Origin: Symbiodinium natans
Taxonomy: Eukaryota; Sar; Dinophyceae; Suessiales; Symbiodiniaceae
DNA length: 64,000 bases
NCBI GenBank assembly: GCA_905221605.1
Contig: CAJNDS010002694.1
Coordinates: forward strand, 171,626 to 235,625
Reading direction: 5' to 3'
The notes under the pieces: generated by a model
Database searches by the model: none
What the model was told of the DNA's origin: nothing
The model's input: the letters and a program-made list of their open reading frames with translations, nothing else
Position numbers and translations under genes: made by a program
Shown: piece by piece, positions 36,568-46,949 of the stretch
Layout: each line of letters starts with the position of its first letter
How positions within the stretch are numbered: the stretch's first letter is position 1

Positions 36568-37620
36568 CTGCGCTTCCGAGTGCCCAATAAATACTTTCGT
36601 TTAAGGTTGAGGGCTTAGGGTTTAGGGGTCGGAATAATTACTAATAGATTCCCCTACGGTCCCTTTGTAGTTATACCCAAAACCCTATTCTAATTCAGGC
36701 CCCTATATTGGTGCCCTTAGGAATGCATTCTTTACTAGGGCCCCGAGTATGCCCTTATTCCCCTTCTTTTTCGGTTTAGGGCTTAGGGTTAAGGGGGAAA
36801 GCCGGGTTTGGGGCTATTGGGTTCCTGAAGCAAACCGCACGGATTGGGTTGAGTTCAGGGTTCGGGAAAGTTCAGGATGGACAGGGTTTTCGCGTCGCCC
36901 TCAAAAGTATCTAAGGTCAGAAGTGTGGGCCCCTAATGTGGGCCTTAGCCCTTTTGGGGGTATGTATGTGTAGGGACCCCAGGACTAGGGGCCCATGGTT
37001 TCAACAAGTAGGGAGGTACAAAGTTTGCAGTTTGCCTGATTTTTGTTGGTTTAGGTTTTAGGTGGGGGGAGAGGTCCAAGTTTGAAACATTCTAAACTCT
37101 AAACCCAGCAAAGGGGTTTGGGAAGATCTGGGCGCGCTGCAGCCCGAAACGTTTTCAATTTAAGCTTTAGGGTTTCAGGGTTTTGGGGGGCTCTGGGGCT
37201 TTCAGGTTTTACGGCTTTAGGGTTTAAGTTTTTAGGGTTTCATGGGTTTAAGGTTTAGGGTTTTAGGGTTTAGGGATTTAGGGTTTTAGGGTTTCAGGCT
37301 TTGAGCTTTAGGGTTTCGGCTTTGAAACTCCCCCAGGGAGCTCATTCTTTGTCATAGGAGTCTGCCTTAGAGTTTAGGATTTAGGGTTCTTAGACCACCT
37401 AGACTGGGCTCTCTGGTATCTGGGTCTAAGCCGTAAGCTGTTTGGCTTACGTTCTTGGATGTTCTGGGGAGTCCATGGCTGCTCTTGGAGTTGCTTCCGC
37501 ATCTGGAGTCGCACACTGAACGCCTGACGAACCCTAAGCACCAAAACCCCACAACCCTACACCCTAAACACCCCAACCCCTAAACCCCAAACCCCCTACA
37601 CCCAAAAAGCCTAAACCCCA

Positions 37621-37676
37621 GAAGACATCAGAGAATAGAGAAAGTGCGATCTGGACACTGCAGAGTTTCGCTGAGC
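37621..37676 (-). repeat. Dispersed repeat, copy 2 (inverted)
   Basis: Reverse complement of 32725-32780. It ends next to the inverted satellite block. Confidence 0.85.
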
Positions 37677-37789
37677 GTCTGACAAGATCTTCATGCTAGG
37701 TTCGTCTTTGCTTGGCTTGCGTGCTAACCACTCATGTCTGAAGTGAAGCGATGAACGCACTGCTTTCGCTTTCAATGCAGTGATTGGAG

Positions 37790-38345
37790 TAAACATCAAT
37801 GCGAACAATGATCGCAAAAACTGCACGAAAGCAATCTTGACAGTTCAAGTGTAGAGAGTAGTTTCTGCGAACAGATTGGACTTGCAAGCGCATGACAGTC
37901 CAACAAATACAAGCAGCCAGCCCACAAAAAAAAACATCAACGCGAACAATGGTCACAAAAATCACACACCAAAACAGTTTTGACAGTTCAAGTGTAGGGA
38001 GTAGTTTCGGCGAATAGATTGGACTTGCAAGCGCATGACGATCCAACAAATACAAGCAACCAGCCAACAAGAAAGTATCAATGCGAAAAATAACAAAAGC
38101 ACCAAACAATTTTGACATTTCAAGTGTAGGGATCAGCTTCTGCGAACAGATTGTGCTTGCAAAGCATGTTAATAGAAAAACACAGGCAACCAGCTCACAA
38201 CAACATCAATGCGAACATTCTTCATAAACAAATCTTAGCACGTCCTGAAACTTCTGACGCGTATGTATTAGCTTAAGGACGAATATGAACAAGAAGTTTT
38301 GCTTCGCTTTTTCGTACTGCACATGGAAACGAAGCGAAAACAACC
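37790..38345 (-). repeat. Satellite element, copy 3 (inverted)
   Basis: About three 135-bp monomers and the leader block of the 25.8-26.6 kb copy in reverse orientation, bounded on the right by (TA)n and (GA)n at 38362-38505. The 128-codon minus frame is built from the monomers. Confidence 0.85.
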
Positions 38346-38361
38346 CTAAAAGTATCAGCCT

Positions 38362-38362
38362 C

Positions 38363-38403
<41 letters not shown>

Positions 38404-38505
38404 TATACATATTGTATACATGTATACATATATATATATATATATGCGTACATCATATATATATATATATATACATATCTGAGAGAGAGAGAGAGAGAGA
38501 GAAAA
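38362..38505. repeat. (TA)n with (GA)n
   Basis: AT-rich microsatellite. Frames across it are artefacts. 38640-38860 next to it is a GGAGGGGCTTGGGGTT-like minisatellite. Confidence 0.9.
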
Positions 38506-39347
38506 AAACAACAATAAGTATACGGTGATGCATGTTAAACTTAAAGCAGATAAAGCAGATACCGCGTGCTAGCTCCGAGGCAATGGTCCAAGGGCCAGCT
38601 AACTTGAAACATCCGGAAGACAATTAGGGTTTAGAGGGCTGGACGGGTTGGGGTTGGAGGGGGCTTGGGGGAGCGCTCCCTAAGCCCTCCAGCCCTAAGC
38701 CCTCCAGGGTTGGAGGGGCTTTGGAGGGGGCTTAGGGTTGGAGGGGGCTGGAGAGGGCTGAGGGTTGGAGGGGGCTCAGGGTTGGCGGGGGGTTGGGGTT
38801 GGAGGGGCCTGGTTGGACGGGCCTTAGGGTTAGGTTGGGGTGGGAAACCTTTGAAGCCCTCAGCCCTTCAGTTGTCTCGGCCCAACCCCCCAACCAAGCA
38901 TCCGTAGCCTAAACATCCGGAATAAAACTGCTGCCTCATACTACGGATTTGTGGTTGGCTGCCCCCCACATACTTGAAGTTGTCACCGCATATATATATA
39001 TATATGTATATGTATATATGTATATATGTATATATGTATATGTATATATATATGGTCACCCCCCCCCCCCCATGATCTAGGTTTTGCTTTGTCCCTATAA
39101 AAACCCTCGTAAATACCGATTAAAATGACATGCTGGCTATGCTAGGCGATGTCCTGTTTTTGCACGTCTAGTCCTATGCGAGAAAACCTGTAAATAGTGA
39201 AAAACGCGTGTGTTTAGCACTACTTCCACATCACCACATAGAAAAACACCCCAAAAACACAGGAAAATGCAATTTGGTAAACATGTCTATGAATTATTTG
39301 CATAGGACAGGCTTATAAACACAGAATTGTATGCAAAAAACACTTCT

Positions 39348-39900
39348 TTTTTGCAGAATTTGCAAATTTTGCCAAAAATCCAAAAATCCAAAAATCCAAA
39401 AGTCCAAAAACTCAAAACCATGGAGCCGGGAGGCCGCCTTTTTTGGATTTTTTGGTTTTCTCGAGGTTTTTTTGGTTTTCTTTGGAAAAATCCAAAAAAA
39501 CCATGGTTTTTCTTGGATTTTACTTGCTCCTGGCCTCAAAAACCTAAAAAACACATGGTTTTTTTTTGGATTTTGAGTGAAAATCCCAAAAAAACCCTCG
39601 TGTTTTTTGGATTTCAGGTGCTCCTGGTCTCAGAAACTAAAAAAAACACATGGCTTTTTTTGGATTTTCACTCAAAATCCAAAAAAAAAACCATGTGTTT
39701 TTAGGTTTTTGAGGCCAGGAGCAAGTAAAATCCAAAAAAAACCATGTTTTTTTTTTGGATTTTTCCAAAAAAAAACCAAAAAAACCTCGAGAAAACCAAA
39801 AAATCCAAAAAAGGCGGCCTCCCGGCTCCATGGTTTTGAATTTTTGGATTTTTGGATTTTTGTTTTTTTTTTTAAAGCAAATTTTGCAAAAAATGCTTTT
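39348..39900. repeat. Long fold-back (inverted repeat)
   Basis: Two arms of about 250 bp centred near 39625. Left arm landmarks (CATGGAGCCGGGAGGCCGCC, TTGCTCCTGGCCTC, AACACATGG) return in reverse order and complement. Built from TTTTTTGGATTTT units. The 80-125 codon frames on both strands mirror each other and are not genes. Confidence 0.9.
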
Positions 39901-40079
39901 CTTGTATAAAGAATGTGTATTGTTATACGTTGTTTCTGCTAATGTGACTGCCTTGCACACACACAGAGAAAAGCACACAAACACACCCACCATTCGTTTT
40001 TTTTTTCAATTCAGCCTATTCGGTATGCAGGGCGTGGCGTTAACATGTAAAGTTCCATTAGATTTAATTACGAATGAGG

Positions 40080-41850
40080 CTTAGAAGAGGATGTCTTGGG
40101 ATGTGGCGTCTTAATATGAAAAGTAATAAAAAAAAAGAAATAGAGAGGGTTTCTTAGGGTGTGGTTCTTTTGAGGATGTGGACCTGCAATTCAAAAGTCT
40201 AATTGGACTTAAAAAAGAGTGGGGCTTCGAAGAGGATGTCTTGGGGTGTGGCCTCTTAATGTAAACGTCTATTTAAGTGGAATCACAAAGGAAGTCCAGT
40301 TGAGGATTTCTTAGGGTGTGGTGTTTTAGTGCAAACCTCAAATTACATTTCATTACGAAGCGGGGCCAGAGGAGACTTTCACAGGGTGTGGTCGGTAAAA
40401 TAAAATTCCAAAGAGGTAGTAACGAATGAGGCTTAGAAGGGCGTGGCCTCTTAATTGTTTTACTTGGTTTGGTTTTACGAACGAAGCTGTGGCTTTACCA
40501 TACACAGGTCTTAGGGTGTGGCCTTTTAAATTCTGTCCAAAGGGGTGTGGCCTCTAAACTTAAAATTCAATTTAAGTGGAATTCCAAACGAGTCCAGATG
40601 AGGATTTCTTAGGGTGTGGCGTTTTAATACAAACCTCAAATAACATTGTAGTATGAAGCGAGGCCAGGGGAGAATTTCATAGGGTGTGGTCTGCAAAATA
40701 GAATTCCAAATAGGTATTAACCAATGAAGCTTAGAAGAGGATGTCTTGTGGCGGGGCCTCTTAATTTGTTTGTTTGACTTGGGTTTAATTTACTAACGAA
40801 GCTATGGCTTTATCATATACAAGTCTATTGACATTTCACTAATAGGCACCAGAAGAGGATTTCATAGGGTCTAGCGGTTAAATATGGAATTGTAAGTACA
40901 TTCAAATACGAATGGGGGCTCATGATATAAATTTCTGTCCAAGAGTTACATACGAACCTAGCCTAGGTCAGAACTTCTTAGGGTGTGGGCTTCTTACCTA
41001 GAATTATAAACTTCTTACGAGATTCTGTTACGAACAGGCCCCAGAATGGTGTGGCTTTTTTTAATACAAGCATCTTGGCAAATCGAAAATAAGTCTAATT
41101 ACAAACGAAGGTCTAATGAGGATTTCTTGGCGTGTGGCTTTGTAATACAGAATTCTAATTAATCTTCATTACAAATAGGGGCCAGAAAGGGATTTCATAG
41201 GGTATGGTCTGCAATATAGAATTCTAACTCGGTTTCATTGCGAGGAGGATGTCCTGGGGTTGGCCTCTGAATATACACTTGCTTTACTTGGGTTCAATTA
41301 CGAACGAAGCCCAGAAGAGGATTTCTTAGGGTGTGGGCTTACAATATGAAATCAAATTGCGTTTCATTACGAATGGGGCCAGCGAAAGATTTCACAGGGT
41401 GTGGGAAAAACAAAAATGTTCTAAATAGGTATTAATCAATGAGGCTTAGAAGAGGATGTCTTGGGGCTGGGCCTCTTAATATGTTTTTTTACTTGGGTTA
41501 ATTACGAACGAAGCTGTGGCTTTATCAGACACAAGTCTACTGAAATTTCATTAAGAGGGCCCAGAAGAGGATTTCATAGGGTGTGGCCTTTAAGTATAGA
41601 ATTCTTTTCGTAGGGTGTGGGCTTCTTATGTAGAAGCATTTTCTCAATAAAATAGGCAGGAAGCCCAGATGAGGATTTCTGAGGCTGTAACCTCTGCATA
41701 TAAAGCTCTTGTGAGATTTTGTTACGGACAGGCAGGCCCCAGAAGAGGATTTCATAGGGTGAGGCTTTTAATTGGCAAATTTAGATTAAAAAAAAATTAC
41801 TACGAATGAGGCCAGTGGCCTTTTAATTTTCATTCCGACTTAGGTTTAAA
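40080..41850. repeat. Degenerate tandem array, TTAGGGTGTGG units
   Basis: Imperfect units of roughly 60-150 bp repeat GAAGAGGATTTC, TTAGGGTGTGG, CTTTTAATA and CATTACGAAYGAGGC in order. Individual units differ widely, so the array is old. Confidence 0.85.
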
Positions 41851-42076
41851 TCTCGCTTCGATGGGCCCGAAAGGCCTTTCGACCTAGATCATGGGGGGGG
41901 GGTGAGCATATATATATATATATACATATATACACATGCATGCACCCTAAACCCTATAAGCCCTAAACCCTAAACCCTAAAACCCTGAAACCCTAAAACC
42001 CTAAAACCCTAAAACCCTAAAACCCTAACACCCTAGAACCCTAGAACCCTAGAACCCTAAACCCTAAACCCTAAAC

Positions 42077-42173
42077 CCTCGGCCGGCCTCCGCTCCTCCC
42101 CCCTCTCAGCCTGCGATACCGCATTCGCCTCCGCAGCGCGCGCGGCGGCGCGCTGGCGCGTGGCGGCCGCCTC
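42077..42173 (-). CDS. Candidate exon, 97 nt
   Basis: Starts EAAATRQRAAARAAEANAVS and ends QAERGEERRPAE. Acceptor CCGCCAG|G, donor GTTTAGGG. Ala/Arg/Glu-rich. CCCTAAA left, TTTAGGG right. Confidence 0.6.
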
Positions 42174-42476
42174 CTGGCGGTGAGGGTTTAGGGTTTAGGG
42201 TTTGGGGTTGAGGGTTTAAGGTTTAGGGTTTAGAATTTAGGGTTTGGGGTTTAGGGCTCAGGGCCTGCCTTGGGGACCAAATGAACCTTAAAAGGGCTTA
42301 TGGTTCATATACGTACCTTAAGAGGAATTATAGTCATTTTCACCTTATAGGGTTTATAGGGTTCAGGCGAGCCTCCCTGGGCAGCATGCGCAGCTTGAAG
42401 GTTGGGGTTTTGGCAGTTTTAGGGCTTAGGGTTTAGGGTTTAGGGTTTAGGGCTTCTTGTTCCAAGCTCGAATCAC

Positions 42477-42561
42477 CAAAACGAGCGCTTGCTCGCTTGG
42501 CTTGCCGAGAAAGGTCTGCAGTCGCAAGCTGTGATTCATTTAGTTCCTCAAGGGCATCGCG
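42477..42561 (-). CDS. Candidate exon, 85 nt
   Basis: Starts RDALEELNESQLATADLSRQ and ends AKRASARF. Acceptor GATGTGCAG, donor GTGATT. Flanking arrays are reversed (TTTAGGG left, CCCTAAA right), an exception to the usual layout. Confidence 0.6.
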
Positions 42562-42815
42562 CTGCACATCGACATGAAACACACAGTCGTTTTGAGTATG
42601 TTTGAGTTTACTGTGCTTTTTTGAAGCAGGCCCTAAACCCTACACCCTACACCCTAAACCCTAAACCCAAGTCTATTCTAACAGCAGCTTCGGCTTTCAT
42701 AGCTCATTGAAGTGGCCAATGTCTGGGGCGACATCAGTGGACTTTCATCGGATCGTCACCCTAAGCCCGGAACCCTAAACCCTAAACCCTAAATCCTAAA
42801 CCCTAAACCCTAAGC

Positions 42816-42860
42816 TCCTGAAGCTTGCATGAGAGATCTTCCTCGTCTTCGGGACTGCGT
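42816..42860 (-). CDS. Candidate 45-nt exon
   Basis: Reads RSPEDEEDLSCKLQ. Acceptor AAGTCTAG, donor GCTTAGGG (GC donor from a variant repeat unit). Confidence 0.5.
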
Positions 42861-42964
42861 CTAGACTTGTTCAATGTTGGGGGCCTTGATAACAATAATT
42901 CCTATACTAACCTTAGAAGGAAGAATATTTCTATTTTGGGGCTCTTAAGCAATTCGTAATTAAC

Positions 42965-43036
42965 TTGGGCTGCACTCGATGACCATGACATGTTGTCCTC
43001 TCTGTCGATCGCGGCTGCCGACTCTGCTGCGGCCTC
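42965..43036 (-). CDS. Candidate exon, 72 nt
   Basis: 24 codons, phase 0: EAAAESAAAIDREDNMSWSS then SAAQ. Acceptor ATGGCAG|G, donor GTTAATTACG. Only about 105 bp from the next exon, so the intron is unusually short. Confidence 0.55.
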
Positions 43037-43088
43037 CTGCCATGTTGAACACGGGCGATTGCTCTCTGCTTCGAAAAAGGAATGTTCT

Positions 43089-43179
43089 TTGGGATGTTCC
43101 CCCTTGTACCAACAGCTAAGAAGGATGATAGTACTCGATCCCGATTAAGGACTGTCAGCATAAGGGGGAACATCCCAAG
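43089..43179. mobile_element. Family B short inverted-repeat element
   Basis: Starts TTGGGATGTTCCCCCTTGTA and ends TAAGGGGGAACATCCCAA. Interior has CGATTAAGGACTGTCAG. Other copies: 11096, 45365, 45761, 58498, 61400. Confidence 0.8.
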
Positions 43180-43513
43180 ATGTTCTCACTATTGCACCAA
43201 CAACACCCAGAACAAGACACCAATTGGATGAAACAGCAAGCAGACCCAGACCTAGAATCCGATTGCCAGACGAACCCACCGCACCCCGTACTGAGGAAAA
43301 ACTGACCCCTCCTCGCCCCCAAACGTGACCAACAAAAACAAAAAAGAAACGGCGGTTGCTCATGATGTTCTCGTCAAATGTGCTCAAGCACTGGGGCCGC
43401 TGGTTTTGCAGCAAATGCTCACCCTAAACCCTAAACCCTAAACCCTAAACCCTAAACCCTAAACCCTAAACCCTAAACCCTAAACCCTAAACCCTAAACC
43501 CTAAACCCTAAAC

Positions 43514-43596
43514 CCGAAAGGCCCTTATTGTAACGCGACTCCGGCACCTCCCGCAAGTGCCGAAGATCATCTGCCGCGACCCTCTCCTCCGAGCAC
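43514..43596 (-). CDS. Candidate exon, 83 nt
   Basis: Starts CSEERVAADDLRHLREVPES and ends RYNKGLS. Acceptor TTCACAG|G, donor GTTTAGGG, with an earlier GTGCCG possible after LRE. Lies between a 13-unit CCCTAAA array and TTTAGGG repeats. Confidence 0.6.
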
Positions 43597-44179
43597 CTGT
43601 GAATTTGGGGATTAGGGTTTAGGGTTTAGGGTTTGGGGTGTAGGGTTTAGGGCTTAGGGTTTAGAGTTTGGGGTTTGGGGTTTCGGCTTTCGTGTAGCGA
43701 GGTCCTAAAGCAGGACACCCGGCCCAACCCTAAACCCTAAACCCTAAACCTTTAAAACAAGACGGGCAGCGTTCCGTGACTGTTTGTGTTTAGTAATAGG
43801 GGATTCTAGTAAACTACCCCGTACAGGTTGCTCTGCGTAAGCCAGAAACACAGTGCACTTTGAGCGACCGAAGCCCTATGAACCCTAAACCCTAAAGCCT
43901 GAACCCCAAACCCCTAAACCCCAACGTGATCCCTTCACAGGCGGAAGCCCCCAACTTTCGTTTTGAAGGCTAGATTGAGTGTATGGAGGAGTACCCTGAT
44001 CCCTACAGTAAACCCTAAGCCCCAATTCGATCATTCAAGCTACCCATAGAACCCTAAACCGCGCTGAAGAGGAATTCCATCATTGGAACCCTATACCCTA
44101 AACCCTAAACCCCAAACCGAAACCCTAAACCCTAAACCCTAAGCCCTAAACCCTAAACCCTAAACCCCAAACCCTAAAC

Positions 44180-44224
44180 CCCTCCAAACTTGTGACATGG
44201 CCTGGCTTGCCACTCCGCTGACTC
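44180..44224 (-). CDS. Candidate 45-nt exon
   Basis: Reads ESAEWQARPCHKFGG, 15 codons. Acceptor ACGAGCAG|G, donor GTTTAGGG. 44300-44480 to the right is a GGGTTTTTGGG-like stretch; 44530-44890 is open on plus without a recognised family. Confidence 0.45.
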
Positions 44225-45063
44225 CTGCTCGTGGCCTCGGCTCAGCAGGAGGGGAGCCGTTATTTGTCTGGCAGGGTATTGGGGCTTTTAGGGTTTAGGG
44301 TTTAGGGTTCAGGGAGTCTGGCAGGGTTTTAGGGTGTTTTTCGGGTTTTCGGGTTTTTTGGGTTTTTTTGGTAGGGTTTTAAGGGCTTTAAGGGTTTTTA
44401 GGGTGTCTTTTGGCTTTGGGGCGTTTGGGGGGTTTTGGGGGTTTTTGGGGCTTTTAGGGTTTAGGGTTTCGGTTTGGGGTCTATTTAGGCTTCGGGGGTG
44501 CGAAAACGGCTCAAAGTGCCTTGGTACCACAGAGTTGCTTGAAGGCTCGTGTGTCAGTTCAGAGACTTACCTGCGATGGCCCGAGAAGAATGTGCACATG
44601 ACCCTACTTATCTGGCCACGAGCCTCGAGGTATCGGGCAAACAACCAGAACCTTAAGGATCATCCTCACTCTAAACACCTAGGACGCCAGGAGTTTTTGA
44701 AAGTTAAGGCTTCGGGTAACCCCAGTTCAGGCTTTGGGGCTAAACAAAAATGCCCTAAACCATGCAGTTTGTGCGGCTGCAAGGTTGCCATCTTGGATCT
44801 TTTGTCTCGGAGGACACACCCCCACCCTCCACCCCCCACCTCCACCCAGATTTCCTACGTCGAACCTACTTACGGGACTTAGGGGGCTCAGAAGCACAGT
44901 TACACTTGGGGCTATAGGTGCCCATGAACCTCCAAGCAGGTTCAGAATTTAGGGCTGAAGGGTTCCCTCAGTCCCTAAGTCCCTAACCAAACTCCAAACC
45001 CCACACCTAAATCCCCAAACCCTAAACCCTAAATCCCCAGTCCCTAAACCCTAAACCCTAAAC

Positions 45064-45124
45064 CCTCTCTCAAACGACCCTTTTCAAGGGCCCGGCCTAG
45101 CCCAGCTCTGAACCTCTTGAAGCC
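45064..45124 (-). CDS. Candidate exon, 61 nt
   Basis: Reads GFKRFRAGLGRALEKGRLRE. Acceptor TTCCCAG|G, donor GTTTAGGG. A second frame (LQEVQSWARPGP) is also open. Confidence 0.4.
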
Positions 45125-45238
45125 CTGGGAACTCACAATTCAGAAACGACGGATTTAGGGTTTAGGTTTTAGGGTTTAGGGGTTAGAAACCCTAACCCCC
45201 CCCCCTCCCCCCCCCAACCAATAAAAAAAAAAAAAACT

Positions 45239-45306
45239 CCCTGGGTTCCGGGGCGAGACAGCTCCTGCTGCACCTTTTGGACCTGGTCCTCGACCCCGCT
45301 GAGCTC
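45239..45306 (-). CDS. Candidate exon, 68 nt
   Basis: Starts ELSGVEDQVQKVQQELSRPG and ends TQ. Acceptor AATGCAG|G. The donor is uncertain: GAGTTT (GA type) beside a T-tract. Confidence 0.5.
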
Positions 45307-45364
45307 CTGCATTGCTGGGAGGGTTCATTTTGGTACTTCGAACCCCAAGAAATATAACTGTACT

Positions 45365-45430
45365 TTGGGATGTTCCCCCTGATACTTAGGGATTACCCTA
45401 TTAAGGACTGTTCGTATAAGGTTGAACATC
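45365..45430. mobile_element. Family B element, short copy
   Basis: TTGGGATGTTCCCCCTGATA to AGGTTGAACATC. A family A fragment (45431-45528, ending CCCATGAACCTCCAAATAGG) follows directly, suggesting nested insertion. Confidence 0.6.
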
Positions 45431-45760
45431 ATAACTGTACTTATAAACCCCTATAGGTCTCCTAAGTAGGTGATCAGGAGCAGACATATAAGTGGGGATT
45501 TAAGAACCCATGAACCTCCAAATAGGGCATTTTGGCTTCAAGGTTCAGGTCATATAGGCCGCAGGTCTAGGCCTTAAGGCTTCGTGGCTTGGGGTTGTGG
45601 GTTTAGGGCTTTCGGGTGTCCAAACCCTAAACCCTAAACCCTAAACCCTAAACCCTAAACCCTAAACCGTAGGCTTTAGGGTTCGGAGCTCGGAGTTTCG
45701 TTCTTTTGTCTTATCGGACGTGTTCTGGATAATGGGTTGGTCCCACAAAATGCACTAAAC

Positions 45761-45863
45761 TTGGGATGTTCCCCCTGCTACCAACAGTCCTTAAAAGGGA
45801 CTACACTACCCCCCTCTTGTCATCTCTACTAAGGACTGTTAGTATAAGGGGATAATCCTAACA
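45761..45863. mobile_element. Family B short inverted-repeat element
   Basis: TTGGGATGTTCCCCCTGCTA to TATAAGGGGATAATCC, interior CTAAGGACTGTTAG. Confidence 0.7.
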
Positions 45864-46143
45864 CTAAACCCTGAACCCTGAAACGTTTCTCGAGGGATAT
45901 ACGATCAAGGTGCCGCGGAGTTTTTGGAAGCTCGGAGGGGTTTCGGGGTTGCAAGCCGTAAACCCTGGAAACGCGGAACACGATAAACTGTAAGGGTTTA
46001 TGGGGTGTAGGGTAAAAGCCCTAAACCCTAAACCCTAAACCCTAAACCCTAAACCCTAAACCCTAAACCCTAAACCCTAAACCCTAAACCCTAAACCCTA
46101 ACCCCACAATGATGATTGTGTCCACTGCCATTCCTTTAGAAAC

Positions 46144-46234
46144 CCCGGTCCTGCTCCTGGCGCCAAGCCTCTGCGCGCTCCGCGGCGGCTGCGGCTCCGC
46201 GACTGCGGAGTTCTGCAGAGGCCGCGGCCAAGGC
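46144..46234 (-). CDS. Candidate exon, 91 nt
   Basis: Starts ALAAASAELRSRGAAAAAER and ends AEAWRQEQDR. The acceptor CCACGTAG|G falls inside the terminus of the adjoining family A element. Donor GTTTCT. Confidence 0.6.
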
Positions 46235-46455
46235 CTACGTGGAGGTTCAGGGTACTTAATACCCCAATTCTAACTGTACTTACAACCCAATCATAACCAT
46301 GTTAGGGCACTTATAGGGTTTAGGGCTTATTCTAACTGTACTTACAACCCAATCATAACCATGTTAGGGCACTTATAGGGTTTAGGGCTTAGGGCTTAGG
46401 GTTTAGGTCATAAGCACAGTTATAGTTGGTCAATAAGTAACATGAACCTCCGAGT
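46235..46455. mobile_element. Family A element with internal duplication
   Basis: CTACGTGGAGGTTCAGGGTA at the left and CATGAACCTCCGAGTGG at the right. A 62-bp internal block (TTCTAACTGTACTTACAACC onward) is tandemly doubled at 46268-46391. Its right part is repeated again at 46739. Confidence 0.7.
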
Positions 46456-46617
46456 GGACAGCTCGAGGTCCCTAAGGGTGGAGCTATGGGACCTGAGTAT
46501 CTAGGCTGCCCAGTAACCAAGGCTTAAAAAGGGTGCCCTTATGAGCAAGTTGATGCTTTAGCGAAAGCCACAGCTAAAGCTCTTTCTTCCGATCTTATAG
46601 CAAGGTCTCGCCCTTAT
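46407..46617. repeat. 211-bp perfect direct repeat, copy 1
   Basis: Identical by eye to 46739-46949. Contains the right arm of a family A element, the left end of a family E element and the first 30 codons of the frame at 46860. Confidence 0.9.
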
Positions 46618-46738
46618 AACTGTTCTTGGTTTAGGGTTTAGGGTTAAGGATTCAGGGTTTAGGGTTTGGGTTTTTTGGGTACTGTACTTACAACTGTACT
46701 TATAACCATATTAGGGCACTGAAGGGGCTTATAAGTGG

Positions 46739-46949
46739 GTCATAAGCACAGTTATAGTTGGTCAATAAGTAACATGAACCTCCGAGTGGACAGCTCGAGG
46801 TCCCTAAGGGTGGAGCTATGGGACCTGAGTATCTAGGCTGCCCAGTAACCAAGGCTTAAAAAGGGTGCCCTTATGAGCAAGTTGATGCTTTAGCGAAAGC
46901 CACAGCTAAAGCTCTTTCTTCCGATCTTATAGCAAGGTCTCGCCCTTAT
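46739..46949. repeat. 211-bp perfect direct repeat, copy 2
   Basis: Second copy, 332 bp downstream of the first. Absence of differences implies a recent duplication or an assembly duplication. Confidence 0.9.

Larger units (their letters stand above)
39054..41907. mobile_element. Composite 2.85-kb element with inverted ends
   Basis: Left end GGTCACCCCC...CCATGATCTAGGT and right end ACCTAGATCATGGG...GGTGAGC are inverted copies, and each is bordered outside by a (TA)n tract. Inside are a fold-back (39348-39900) and a degenerate tandem array (40080-41850). No CCCTAAA arrays and no supported coding frame inside. Confidence 0.6.

Noticed and set aside
37732-38118. 128-codon minus frame with repeated ICWTVMRLQVQ-like segments
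   Set aside because: Built from the 135-bp satellite monomers; copies at 23.6 and 26.1 kb break in different places, so no conserved protein.
39294-39993. Overlapping 80-125 codon frames on both strands
   Set aside because: They mirror each other because the sequence is a fold-back; composition is Lys/Pro/Phe repeats.
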